Under the pieces are notes generated by a model. The model had not been told where the DNA came from, did no database searches, and worked only from the letters and a program-made list of their open reading frames with translations. The position numbers and the translations under genes are program-made. Shown here in pieces: positions 1 to 6,189 of a stretch of DNA of 7,852 nt (positions within the stretch are counted from its first letter, which is position 1; each line of letters starts with the position of its first letter). Source of the DNA: Hyphomicrobiales bacterium (GTDB taxonomy: Bacteria > Pseudomonadota > Alphaproteobacteria > Rhizobiales > Xanthobacteraceae); the NCBI GenBank assembly GCA_023266695.1, contig JAHFPO010000112.1:1-7852 (forward strand), read 5' to 3'.

Positions 1-1
1 T

Positions 2-202
2 GCGGTGCAGCACGTGCTGCATCCGCCGGCGCGGCTTGCGGCCTGGCCCGACGAGGACCGCCGCTCGCGGCTCGTCTGCGTCACCCGCGACTTGGAACCC
101 GCGATCGTGCGGCGCATGCTCGACGCCTTTCTCGGGGTGGCGCGAACCGATACGCCCGACAAGGCCGCCCTCGTCGATAATCCCCTCTCGCTCGGCCGCT
201 AG
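2..202 (+). CDS. CobW-family (G3E) GTPase, C-terminal fragment
   Basis: Only the last 66 codons and the TAG stop are present; the start and the whole GTPase domain lie left of the window. The visible part reads as the CobW C-terminal domain: a QHVLHPP motif, then a WPDEDRRSRLV segment, then TRDLEP, followed by an amphipathic helix ending the domain. This order (HPP, then WP-x-x-D-x-RSRLV, then RDL) is typical of COG0523 proteins such as YjiA and other putative metal chaperones. In that family the N-terminal G domain binds GTP and often carries a CxCC metal site, neither of which can be seen here. A GTG at position 5 is an internal valine codon, not a start. The reading frame is continuous to base 2. 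The family call is fairly secure. The metal and client protein are unknown. The gene is separated from the next one by 256 nt and probably ends in its own terminator. Confidence 0.8.
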   Translation, partial: AVQHVLHPPARLAAWPDEDRRSRLVCVTRDLEPAIVRRMLDAFLGVARTDTPDKAALVDNPLSLGR

Positions 203-203
203 C

Positions 204-229
204 GGGACCTTGCCAAGGGCAAGCGTCCC
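204..229 (+). terminator. Hairpin just after the CobW stop codon, likely terminator
   Basis: A near-perfect hairpin begins 2 nt after the TAG. GGGAC (204-208) pairs with GTCCC (225-229), and CTTGCC (209-214) pairs with GGCAAG (218-223), with C224 as a single bulge and a 3-nt loop AAG (215-217). That gives 11 base pairs. No T-run follows, so it is not a textbook intrinsic terminator. Its position and stability still favour 3'-end formation or mRNA protection for the CobW transcript. Confidence 0.5.
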
Positions 230-268
230 CGGAATGCTGCGGTTTGCGGGGTCAAACGCGAATCGCTC

Positions 269-358
269 TAGCGCGCGATCAGCAAAAGTGGGTGCCGGTT
301 TTGCGGACGCAATCAAGCTTGCGCAGATTGCGTATACTTATCTGCGATTCGCGCGCTA
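269..358. repeat. 90-nt branched palindromic intergenic element
   Basis: The ends form a perfect 10-bp inverted repeat: TAGCGCGCGA (269-278) and TCGCGCGCTA (349-358). Inside are two further hairpins: GCAAAA (282-287) with TTTTGC (299-304), and CGCAGA (322-327) with TCTGCG (341-346). As RNA or single-stranded DNA this would fold into a three-way junction. The first inner hairpin has the core AAAAGTGGG...CCGGTTTT, which I recall as a common motif of dispersed intergenic repeats in Rhizobiales genomes; that recollection was not checked. A TATACT hexamer (333-338) in the second hairpin resembles a -10 box for the downstream gene, but no matching -35 is visible. The element lies between genes and encodes nothing I can support. 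Confidence 0.55.
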
Positions 359-370
359 ACTTATTAATTG

Positions 371-418
371 GCGCATGATCTTATCGGCGAACCGATTCCA
401 CTTCGCCGGATCATGCGC
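371..418. repeat. 48-nt GATC-armed palindrome, dispersed-repeat type
   Basis: The outer arms are a perfect 10-bp inverted repeat, GCGCATGATC (371-380) and GATCATGCGC (409-418). After a 4-nt bulge TTAT (381-384), inner arms CGGCGAA (385-391) and TTCGCCG (402-408) pair over 7 bp around a 10-nt loop. Read on the minus strand, the centre gives AAGTGG-N3-CGGTT, a divergent version of the AAGTGG-N4-CGGTT core in the element at 269-358, so the two elements lie in opposite orientation 12 nt apart. The hairpin ends 40 nt before the start of the acyl-CoA synthetase gene and would lie in its 5' leader if transcription starts upstream. Confidence 0.6.
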
Positions 419-458
419 TAGCCATGATCTCGTGGCGCACCCGGCCGCGGAGCGGTGA

Positions 459-2258
459 ATGGACTTCTTCCAACGCCTGTTGAACGAGTTCGAGGCGCTT
501 CGCTCGGTCCTGCGCGCGCTCCGCATGACGACGCCGATCGCGCGCAATCCCGGCCGCATTTTCCCCGTCATCGTCGAGGAACTCGCCGCCCGCTTCGGCG
601 AGCAAGAGGCGCTGATATCCGACCGCGAGCGGCTCACTTATCGCGAACTCGATGAGCGCGCGAATTGCTATGCCCGCTGGGCGCGGCGCGAGGGCTTGGT
701 CAAAGGCGACGTCGTCTGCCTGCTGATGTCGAACCGGCCGGAATATCTCGCGATCTGGATCGGGCTCACGCGCGTCGGCGTCGTCGTATCACTGCTCAAC
801 ACCAATCTCTCCGGCGCCGCGCTCGGCCATTGCATCTCGATCGTCGCGCCCAAGCACGTCATCGTCGCGACCGATCTCCACGCGCAATTCCGCACGGCGG
901 AATCGGAGCTCTCCGGAGGCGCAAAAATCTGGCTCTACGGTTCCAGCACCACCGATTTGCCCCGCATCGACAAGGCGCTGACGGCGAGCGACGGACGGCC
1001 GCTCGGCGCCGGAGAGCGGCCTCACCTCACCATCGAGGACCGCGCGCTCCTCATCTACACCAGCGGCACCACCGGCATGCCCAAGGCCGCCAATGTCAAT
1101 CACTACCGGCTGATGGCGATCACCCACGGCTTCGCCGCGGCCATGGACACGCGCGCGGACGACCGCATGTATGTCTGTCTGCCCATGTACCACACGGTGG
1201 GCGGCGTGCTCGCGCCCGGCGCCACCCTGCTCGCGGGCGGTTCGGTGGTCATCCGCGAACGCTTCTCGGCGCGCGAATTCTGGGACGACATCGTGCGGTT
1301 CGACTGCACGCTGTTCCAATATATCGGCGAGCTTTGCCGTTATCTCGTCACCGCGCCGCCGTCTCTGGCCGAAATGGACCATCACATCCGTCTCTGCTGC
1401 GGCAATGGCCTCAGGCCCGACATCTGGCGGGCGTTCCAGCAACGGTTTTGCATTCCGCGCATTATCGAATTCTACGCCGCGACCGAGGGCAATGTGGCGC
1501 TGTTTAATTTCGACGGGACGCCGGGCGCGGTCGGCCGCATCCCGTGGTGGTTGGCGCACCGGTTTCCGACCGCAATCATCCAATTGGACAGCGAACGGGA
1601 GGGGCCGGTGCGGGGAGCGGACGGCTTGTGCCTGCGCGCGCCGGTGAACGAGGTCGGCGAGCTGATCAGCAAGATCCTCAACGATCCTGATAAGCCTGCG
1701 AATCGTTTCGAGGGCTATACCGACCCGCAGGCGACCGGGAAAAAAATTCTGCGCGACGCATTCGAGAAGGGCGACGCCTGGTTCCGCACCGGCGATCTGA
1801 TGCGCCAGGACGAACGCGGCTATTTCTATTTCATCGATCGGATCGGGGACACTTTCCGCTGGAAGGGCGAGAACGTATCCACGACCGAGGTGGCCGAGGC
1901 GATCACCGTCTTTCCCGGCGTCAAGGACGCGACCGTCTATGGCGTGAAGGTCGAGGGCCACGAGGGACGTGTCGGAATGACGGCGATCGTGGTCGAAAGC
2001 ACGATCGATCTGGCCGCGCTGCGCGAGCATCTCTTGCGATCCCTGCCGGAATATGCGCGGCCGCTGTTCCTGCGCATCCGGGCGGCGCTCGATCTCACCG
2101 GTACCTTCAAGCAAAGGAAGCTCGACCTCGTGCGCGAGGGTTTCAATCCATCGGCGACGACGGACGCGATCTATTTCAACGATGTCTCGAAACGGTCATT
2201 CGTGCGCCTCGATGCGGCGCTCCATGAGCGCATTTGTTCGGGCGAGGTGCGGCTCTGA
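459..2258 (+). CDS. Long-chain/very-long-chain acyl-CoA synthetase (FATP type)
   Basis: This 599-residue enzyme of the ANL (AMP-binding) superfamily should activate a fatty acid with ATP to acyl-AMP and then to acyl-CoA. The P-loop-like motif YTSGTTGMPKAA starts at Y200. The second adenylation motif FYAATEGN spans 338-345; the ATEGN ending is characteristic of FATP/very-long-chain synthetases. TGDL lies at 444-447, with D446 expected to contact the ribose. IGDTFRWKGENVSTTEVAE, from about 462, is the FATP signature at the hinge to the C-terminal domain. TGTFKQRK, from about T547, is the FATP form of the last ANL motif. The length matches bacterial members. No transmembrane anchor or signal peptide is evident, so it probably acts in the cytosol or at the inner membrane. 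GGAG (449-452) sits 6 nt before the ATG and supports this start. The next gene begins 3 nt after the stop, suggesting co-transcription. Chain-length preference cannot be read from sequence. Confidence 0.92.
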   Translation: MDFFQRLLNEFEALRSVLRALRMTTPIARNPGRIFPVIVEELAARFGEQEALISDRERLTYRELDERANCYARWARREGLVKGDVVCLLMSNRPEYLAIWIGLTRVGVVVSLLNTNLSGAALGHCISIVAPKHVIVATDLHAQFRTAESELSGGAKIWLYGSSTTDLPRIDKALTASDGRPLGAGERPHLTIEDRALLIYTSGTTGMPKAANVNHYRLMAITHGFAAAMDTRADDRMYVCLPMYHTVGGVLAPGATLLAGGSVVIRERFSAREFWDDIVRFDCTLFQYIGELCRYLVTAPPSLAEMDHHIRLCCGNGLRPDIWRAFQQRFCIPRIIEFYAATEGNVALFNFDGTPGAVGRIPWWLAHRFPTAIIQLDSEREGPVRGADGLCLRAPVNEVGELISKILNDPDKPANRFEGYTDPQATGKKILRDAFEKGDAWFRTGDLMRQDERGYFYFIDRIGDTFRWKGENVSTTEVAEAITVFPGVKDATVYGVKVEGHEGRVGMTAIVVESTIDLAALREHLLRSLPEYARPLFLRIRAALDLTGTFKQRKLDLVREGFNPSATTDAIYFNDVSKRSFVRLDAALHERICSGEVRL

Positions 2259-2261
2259 ATC

Positions 2262-2810
2262 ATGGCGACCGTTACGAGTCCCGATTCCGTTCTCGCCTTC
2301 TGGCAAGAGGCCGGTCCCGAACGCTGGTTCAAGGTCGATCCCGTCTTCGATGCGCTGATACGCGAGCACTTTCTCGCCACCCATGAGGCGGCGGCGAACG
2401 GCCAACTGGCAAGCTGGGAGGAGACGGCGAAGGGGGCGCTTGCGCTCGTGATCGCCCTCGACCAGTTCCCGCGCAATCTCTTTCGCGGCACGGCGCGGGC
2501 GTTCGCGACCGACGCGCATGCGCGTGACGTGGCGAGGCGCGCGGTCGGGTGCGGCCTTGAGCGCGAATTTCAGCCGCCTCAGCGGAACTTCTTCCATCTC
2601 CCCTCTATGCATAGCGAGGATCTCGCCGATCAGGAGCGCTCTCTCACCTATATGCGCGCCATCGGCGACCAGAACGGCATCCAATACGCGGAAATCCATC
2701 TCGACGTGATCCGCCGCTTTGGCCGCTTTCCCCACCGCAACGAAGCGCTCGGCCGCAGCTCGACTCCCGAGGAAACGGCCTTTCTCGAAGCCGGCGGCTT
2801 CCGCGCCTGA
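2262..2810 (+). CDS. DUF924 family protein
   Basis: A 182-residue protein with the full set of DUF924 landmarks: an N-terminal VLAFWQEAG-x-x-RWF segment (10-23), LDQFPRNLFRGTARAFATD (66-84), FFHLPSMHSED (110-120) followed by Q124, and the C-terminal AEIHLDVIRRFGRFPHRN (143-160), then LGRSSTPEE and a terminal FL motif. The family is compact and mostly helical, with a TPR-like fold. Its biochemical function is not established, and nothing here settles it. Length and motif order look complete. The ATG follows the acyl-CoA synthetase stop by 3 nt, and a weak GAGGTG (2244-2249) lies inside that upstream gene, so translation is probably coupled. Near the 3' end, GAAGCC (2787-2792) and GGCTTC (2796-2801) can form a hairpin, and a GCGGGCCCGC palindrome (2812-2821) follows the stop. 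Neither has a T-run, so a terminator is possible but unproven. Confidence 0.88.
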   Translation: MATVTSPDSVLAFWQEAGPERWFKVDPVFDALIREHFLATHEAAANGQLASWEETAKGALALVIALDQFPRNLFRGTARAFATDAHARDVARRAVGCGLEREFQPPQRNFFHLPSMHSEDLADQERSLTYMRAIGDQNGIQYAEIHLDVIRRFGRFPHRNEALGRSSTPEETAFLEAGGFRA

Positions 2811-2988
2811 AGCGGGCCCGCCACGCCTTAACCTTACCGCCCACTTCCGATTGCCCGCCCGGGCTTCGCCGGAGCAAGCAACATCAGGGATGAGACGCCT
2901 TTGTGAGGGCCGCCCGCCCTTCGATTTACCCAAGAGTTTCTTAATGCGGTTCTGCTACAGGCTCTTCCGCGGTTAGCAAAGATCGGAG

Positions 2989-2994
2989 AGGGAG
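2989..2994 (+). promoter_or_regulatory. Shine-Dalgarno site supporting a TTG start
   Basis: AGGGAG, within a longer purine-rich stretch (2985-2998), ends 6 nt before the TTG at 3001. An in-frame TAG at 2974-2976 rules out any longer reading, and the first in-frame ATG would be residue 67, inside the first membrane segments. The ribosome binding site therefore fixes the start. The remaining DNA between 2811 and 2984 holds GC-rich palindromes and an A/T-richer patch around 2925-2960 that may contain the promoter. I cannot define its boxes. Confidence 0.7.
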
Positions 2995-3000
2995 AAGACG

Positions 3001-4380
3001 TTGTCCGTCGTCGGATCGGATGGGGCCGGAACCTGGAGCCTGCGCGCGGGCGCGGGAGCGCTTATCGCACGGCTGAAGGAATTCATCGCCGACGACAGCG
3101 ACCACTCGGTCGCACGGCGCCTGGCGAGTACCGCCTTCTTCGTCCGCGTCTTCAGCGCCGCGCTCATCTTCGTCTCGCAGATTTTGCTCGCGCGCTGGAT
3201 GGGCCGCTACGAGTTCGGCATTTATGTCTATGTCTGGACCTGGGTGGTGCTGGTGGGGGGTCTGGCGCCGCTCGGGATCGCCTATTCGACCCAGCGTTTC
3301 ATTCCGGAATATGGCGCAAGAGGCGACCTCGACCGCCTGCGCGGTTTTCTCGCCGGCAGCCGTTGGCTGAGCTTCGGCCTGGGTACGGTCGCGGCGGGTA
3401 TCGGGATCACGCTCATCCTCGCTCTCGGCGATCGCGTTGCCGACCATTACCGGGTGCCGTTCCTGCTTGCTTTCGCGTGCCTGCCGGTCTTCGCGCTGTC
3501 GTGCGCACAGGACGGCATCGCGCGCTCCTACAATTGGTTCGATATCGCGCTCATCCCCGGCTATGTGGCGCAGCCCCTCGTCATTCTCGCGATCTTTGCG
3601 ACCGCCTATGCGGCCGGCCTGCCCACGACCGCGATGACGGCCATGGTCGCAACCGCCGCCGCGATCTGGTCGATCGTGCTGGCGCAACACTTCCTGCTCG
3701 AGCAGCGGTTGGCCAATCAGGTTGGTCCTGGGCCGTGCCGCTACGAAGTCGTCCACTGGTTCAAGACCGCCTTGCCGATTTTCCTCGTCGACGGATTCTA
3801 TTTCCTGCTCACCTATACCGACATCCTGGTGCTCCAGCTCTATGTCGGCCCGGAGGATGTCGCGGTCTATTACGCGACAACGAAGACGATGGCCCTCCTT
3901 GCCTTCATCCATTTTGCGGTGTCCGCCGCGTTCGCGCATCGCTTCAGCCGCTTTCACGTCGCCGGCGACCGGGAGAAGCTCGAGGCCTACGTCGTCGATG
4001 CGATTCGCTGGACCTTCTGGCCCTCGCTGGTGGCGGCGATCGCCCTCCTCGCGCTCGGCAAGCCGATCCTGATGCTGTTCGGCGCCGGCTTCGCGGACGG
4101 CTATCCGTTGTTGTTCGTGCTGGTGCTGGGGCTCCTCGCCCGCGCCAGCATCGGCCCGGCCGAGCGGCTACTCAACATGGTGGGCGAGCAACGCATCTGC
4201 GCCGTGATCTATGCGCTGGCATTCACCATCAATCTGCTGCTGTGCTTCCTGCTGGTGCCGCGGCTCGGCTTGAGCGGGGCGGCGCTCTCGACCGCGACCG
4301 CGCTGTTGGTGGAATCGAGCCTGCTGTTCGTGTTCACCAAACGCCGGATCGGACTCCATGTCTTCTTCTGGCGACGTTGA
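3001..4380 (+). CDS. Polysaccharide/oligosaccharide flippase (MOP superfamily, Wzx-like)
   Basis: A 459-residue integral membrane protein with about 12 hydrophobic segments, roughly at 45-66, 72-95, 122-144, 152-170, 185-206, 210-232, 255-275, 285-310, 340-358, 365-381, 400-420 and 426-447, and a short cytosolic N-terminus of about 40 residues. The first helix and following loop (SQILLARWMGRYEFGIYVYVW, 59-79) fit the start of the polysaccharide transporter family, where a conserved L-A-R-x-x-G-x-x-x-F-G motif follows the first helix. Such proteins move lipid-linked sugars from the cytosolic to the periplasmic face of the inner membrane. The start is TTG, supported by a strong upstream ribosome binding site. 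The downstream acyltransferase gene begins within or just after this gene's 3' end, so the two probably form one transcript. No glycosyltransferase or polymerase lies in view, so the substrate is unknown. A MATE-like exporter of another substrate is a less likely alternative. Confidence 0.85.
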   Translation: MSVVGSDGAGTWSLRAGAGALIARLKEFIADDSDHSVARRLASTAFFVRVFSAALIFVSQILLARWMGRYEFGIYVYVWTWVVLVGGLAPLGIAYSTQRFIPEYGARGDLDRLRGFLAGSRWLSFGLGTVAAGIGITLILALGDRVADHYRVPFLLAFACLPVFALSCAQDGIARSYNWFDIALIPGYVAQPLVILAIFATAYAAGLPTTAMTAMVATAAAIWSIVLAQHFLLEQRLANQVGPGPCRYEVVHWFKTALPIFLVDGFYFLLTYTDILVLQLYVGPEDVAVYYATTKTMALLAFIHFAVSAAFAHRFSRFHVAGDREKLEAYVVDAIRWTFWPSLVAAIALLALGKPILMLFGAGFADGYPLLFVLVLGLLARASIGPAERLLNMVGEQRICAVIYALAFTINLLLCFLLVPRLGLSGAALSTATALLVESSLLFVFTKRRIGLHVFFWRR

Positions 4381-4405
4381 AGGCGGAATTCGGTCGAGAC
4401 GCGAC

Positions 4406-5614
4406 ATGATGATCCGTTCCTCCTCTGCCGCCGGCGTCTATCGGCTGGACGGGTCCGCTCCCGCCGCCAGGAAAACGGCGATAGCCAAGCGCGGCAGGGC
4501 CGGGATGACCGTCGACTGGGTGCCGCTGGCGGCACTCTATGTCGCCGACTTCGAGCGATGGCGCGAGCTCGTGCGCCGCGCACTCGAGCCCAATGTCTTT
4601 TTCGAACCAGCCTTCGCGCGCGCGGCCGCCACGCATCTGAAGGGGAAGGAGATCGGCGCCGTTACCGTCAGCGCCGGCGCTCGCCTCCTCGGTCTCATGC
4701 CCGGCCGGGTCGAGGGGATTGCCGCGGGCCGGCCGGTCGCGACCTTCATGGCATGGGCCCATCCGTTTGCGCCGTTCTCGACCCCGCTCATTGATCGCGA
4801 GGCCGCGGCGGATGTCGTCGCGGCCATGCTCGATTTCCTGCCGGAGCTTCCTGGCTCGCCGCGGCTCGCGATGTTTCCGCTCATCGGCGAAACGGGTCCC
4901 GTCGCCCGCCTGATCGCCGAGCATCTCGGCCGCAGCGGCCGCGCACCCCACCGCTTCGATCCTCATGCACGCGCGGCGCTGATGCCGAGCGCGGGCGATA
5001 CGCTCAATGCCGTCTCGGCGAAGAAGCTCAAGGAACTGCGCCGGCAGCGCCGCCGCCTCGCCGAGGAGGGGATGCTCACCCACGACACCGTCACTGAAGC
5101 GAACGGGATCGGCGCGGCGGTCGCGGATTATCTCGCGGTCGAATCCGGGGGCTGGAAGGGACGCTCCGGCAGCGCGGCGTTGCTCCACCCCTCGATCGGG
5201 CGGTTTTTTGCCGAGGCGGTCGCGGGTCTTGCTAGCGAGGGCAAAGCGCGGGTCGATAGCCTCAAGCTCGACGGCGAGACGATCGCGGCGACCATCACGC
5301 TCTTCTCCGGCGACCGCGCCTGGTTCTGGAAGACCGCCTATGACGAGGCATTCGCCCGTTATTCGCCCGGAGTTCAGCTCGCGCTCGATCTCACCGAAAC
5401 ACTCGGGCGGAATCGAACGATCGGGATGGTCGATTCCTGCGCCGTCGCCGGTCATCCCATGATCGATCAGCTGTGGAGCGGGCGGCTCGCCGTCGCCGAT
5501 TGGCTGGTGCCGCTCGCGGGAGAGCACTCATTCGCGGTGGGCATCGCCGTCGAGCGCCCGCGGCGCGCGCTGATCTCGCCGCTGAAGGCGCTGCGTGACC
5601 GGCTCGGCGCCTGA
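4406..5614 (+). CDS. GNAT acyltransferase, BioF2-like (CelD/BcsL type)
   Basis: Read from the ATG at 4406 this gives a 402-residue protein, probably cytosolic. Positions below count from an alternative upstream ATG at 4358. Family landmarks are LEPNVFFEPAFARAA (76-90), a basic helix KKLKELRRQRRRL (222-234), VESGGWKGRSGSA (261-273), and KTAYDEAFARYSPGVQLALDL (325-345). The YDE-x-x-x-x-x-SPG segment is the acyl-CoA-side hallmark of the BioF2-like/FemAB-related GNAT domain, often found beside exopolysaccharide genes. The start is uncertain. 4358 would overlap the flippase gene by 23 nt; 4406 (ATGATG) is preferred because GC at third codon positions becomes high only from there; 4505 is where family similarity seems to begin. 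No strong ribosome binding site decides it. Likely role: transfer of an acyl or amino-acyl group to a sugar or peptide handled with the flippase. Donor and acceptor are unknown. Confidence 0.85.
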   Translation: MMIRSSSAAGVYRLDGSAPAARKTAIAKRGRAGMTVDWVPLAALYVADFERWRELVRRALEPNVFFEPAFARAAATHLKGKEIGAVTVSAGARLLGLMPGRVEGIAAGRPVATFMAWAHPFAPFSTPLIDREAAADVVAAMLDFLPELPGSPRLAMFPLIGETGPVARLIAEHLGRSGRAPHRFDPHARAALMPSAGDTLNAVSAKKLKELRRQRRRLAEEGMLTHDTVTEANGIGAAVADYLAVESGGWKGRSGSAALLHPSIGRFFAEAVAGLASEGKARVDSLKLDGETIAATITLFSGDRAWFWKTAYDEAFARYSPGVQLALDLTETLGRNRTIGMVDSCAVAGHPMIDQLWSGRLAVADWLVPLAGEHSFAVGIAVERPRRALISPLKALRDRLGA

Positions 5615-5622
5615 TCAGGCGC
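5607..5622. other. Perfect 16-nt palindrome over the acyltransferase stop codon
   Basis: GCGCCTGATCAGGCGC is its own reverse complement and contains the TGA (5612-5614). In RNA it gives a 6-bp GC-rich stem with a GAUC tetraloop. It sits in the 56-nt gap between convergent genes, so it could help end transcription in either direction, but it has no T-run on either side. Part of the symmetry is fixed by the codons for Gly-Ala-stop, so chance is a real alternative. Confidence 0.35.
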
Positions 5623-5670
5623 GCTCGCGCAACCGGTGGTCCGGCCCGTCTCGCACGATCCTGAGCGGTG

Positions 5671-6189
5671 CTACTCGGGCGCGGCCGGCACGGCCAGCAC
5701 CAGCGCCCAGAACACCCTGTATTTCGATTTTTCGGAATAGGCGGTCGCGATGCCGAAGCGGGTGGCGCCGGGGAGCAGCATGTTGGTGTTGTGGGAGGGC
5801 GAATCGCGCCAGCCCGAAAAAGCCTCGGCGAGCGTGTGATACCCCGCGCTTACGTTCTCCGCCGCGCGCGCCGCGTTGTAGTTGGCGGCCTTGAGGCGCT
5901 GATTGAATCCGCGGTTGCCGGGGTCGTGCGTCACCTTGTCGATGGCGGCCATGCGGCGGACATGATCTTGGGCGAGCGCGGTGAGCTTGGCGTCGGCTTC
6001 GACCGCGGGTTGCCCGTTCGCGCGCCTATAGTCGGTGAGCAGCGAGGCCGCGGCCGCGACATTCACCTGGGCTCCGGGCTTGGCCAGATTCTCGTAGAAG
6101 GGCGGCGCCTTGTCGATGTCGTTGGTGCCGCAGGCCGCGACCAGCATGGCGGAGAGGACGAGACAGGCGATCCGAGTGGGCGCGCGCAT
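5671..6189 (-). CDS. CAP/SCP-domain lipoprotein
   Basis: A 172-residue secreted protein. The N-terminus MRAPTRIACLVLSAMLVAAC is a short lipoprotein signal: basic start, hydrophobic core, and lipobox V17-A18-A19-C20. G21 and T22 follow, which does not suggest inner-membrane retention. The mature part is a bacterial CAP (SCP/PR-1) domain: LLTDYRRANG (50-59), ALAQDHVRRMA (71-81), THD (87-89), AENVSAG (110-116), W127, SPSHNTNML (130-138) and TRFGIATAY (143-151). H88, E111 and H133 probably line the family's cavity. Such proteins have been linked to lipid binding, adhesion or peptidoglycan-associated roles, but bacterial functions are poorly defined. The frame stays open upstream to an ATG at 6339. 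I chose 6189 because the signal peptide starts there and a GGTGGA-like site lies just upstream. The gene is convergent with the acyltransferase and divergent from the dehydrogenase. Confidence 0.88.
   Translation of the reverse strand: MRAPTRIACLVLSAMLVAACGTNDIDKAPPFYENLAKPGAQVNVAAAASLLTDYRRANGQPAVEADAKLTALAQDHVRRMAAIDKVTHDPGNRGFNQRLKAANYNAARAAENVSAGYHTLAEAFSGWRDSPSHNTNMLLPGATRFGIATAYSEKSKYRVFWALVLAVPAAPE

Noticed and set aside
789..2114. A 441-codon open frame on the minus strand
   Set aside because: It lies wholly inside the acyl-CoA synthetase gene, which has clear motifs. Long antisense frames are expected in high-GC coding DNA, and this one shows no recognisable domain.
2941..3957. A 338-codon open frame on the minus strand
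   Set aside because: It is antisense to the flippase gene and is a low-complexity charged translation (rich in R, D, E, G), typical of shadow frames.
4334..5527. A 397-codon open frame on the minus strand
   Set aside because: It is antisense to the acyltransferase gene and has no family features; the plus-strand frame has the GNAT motifs.
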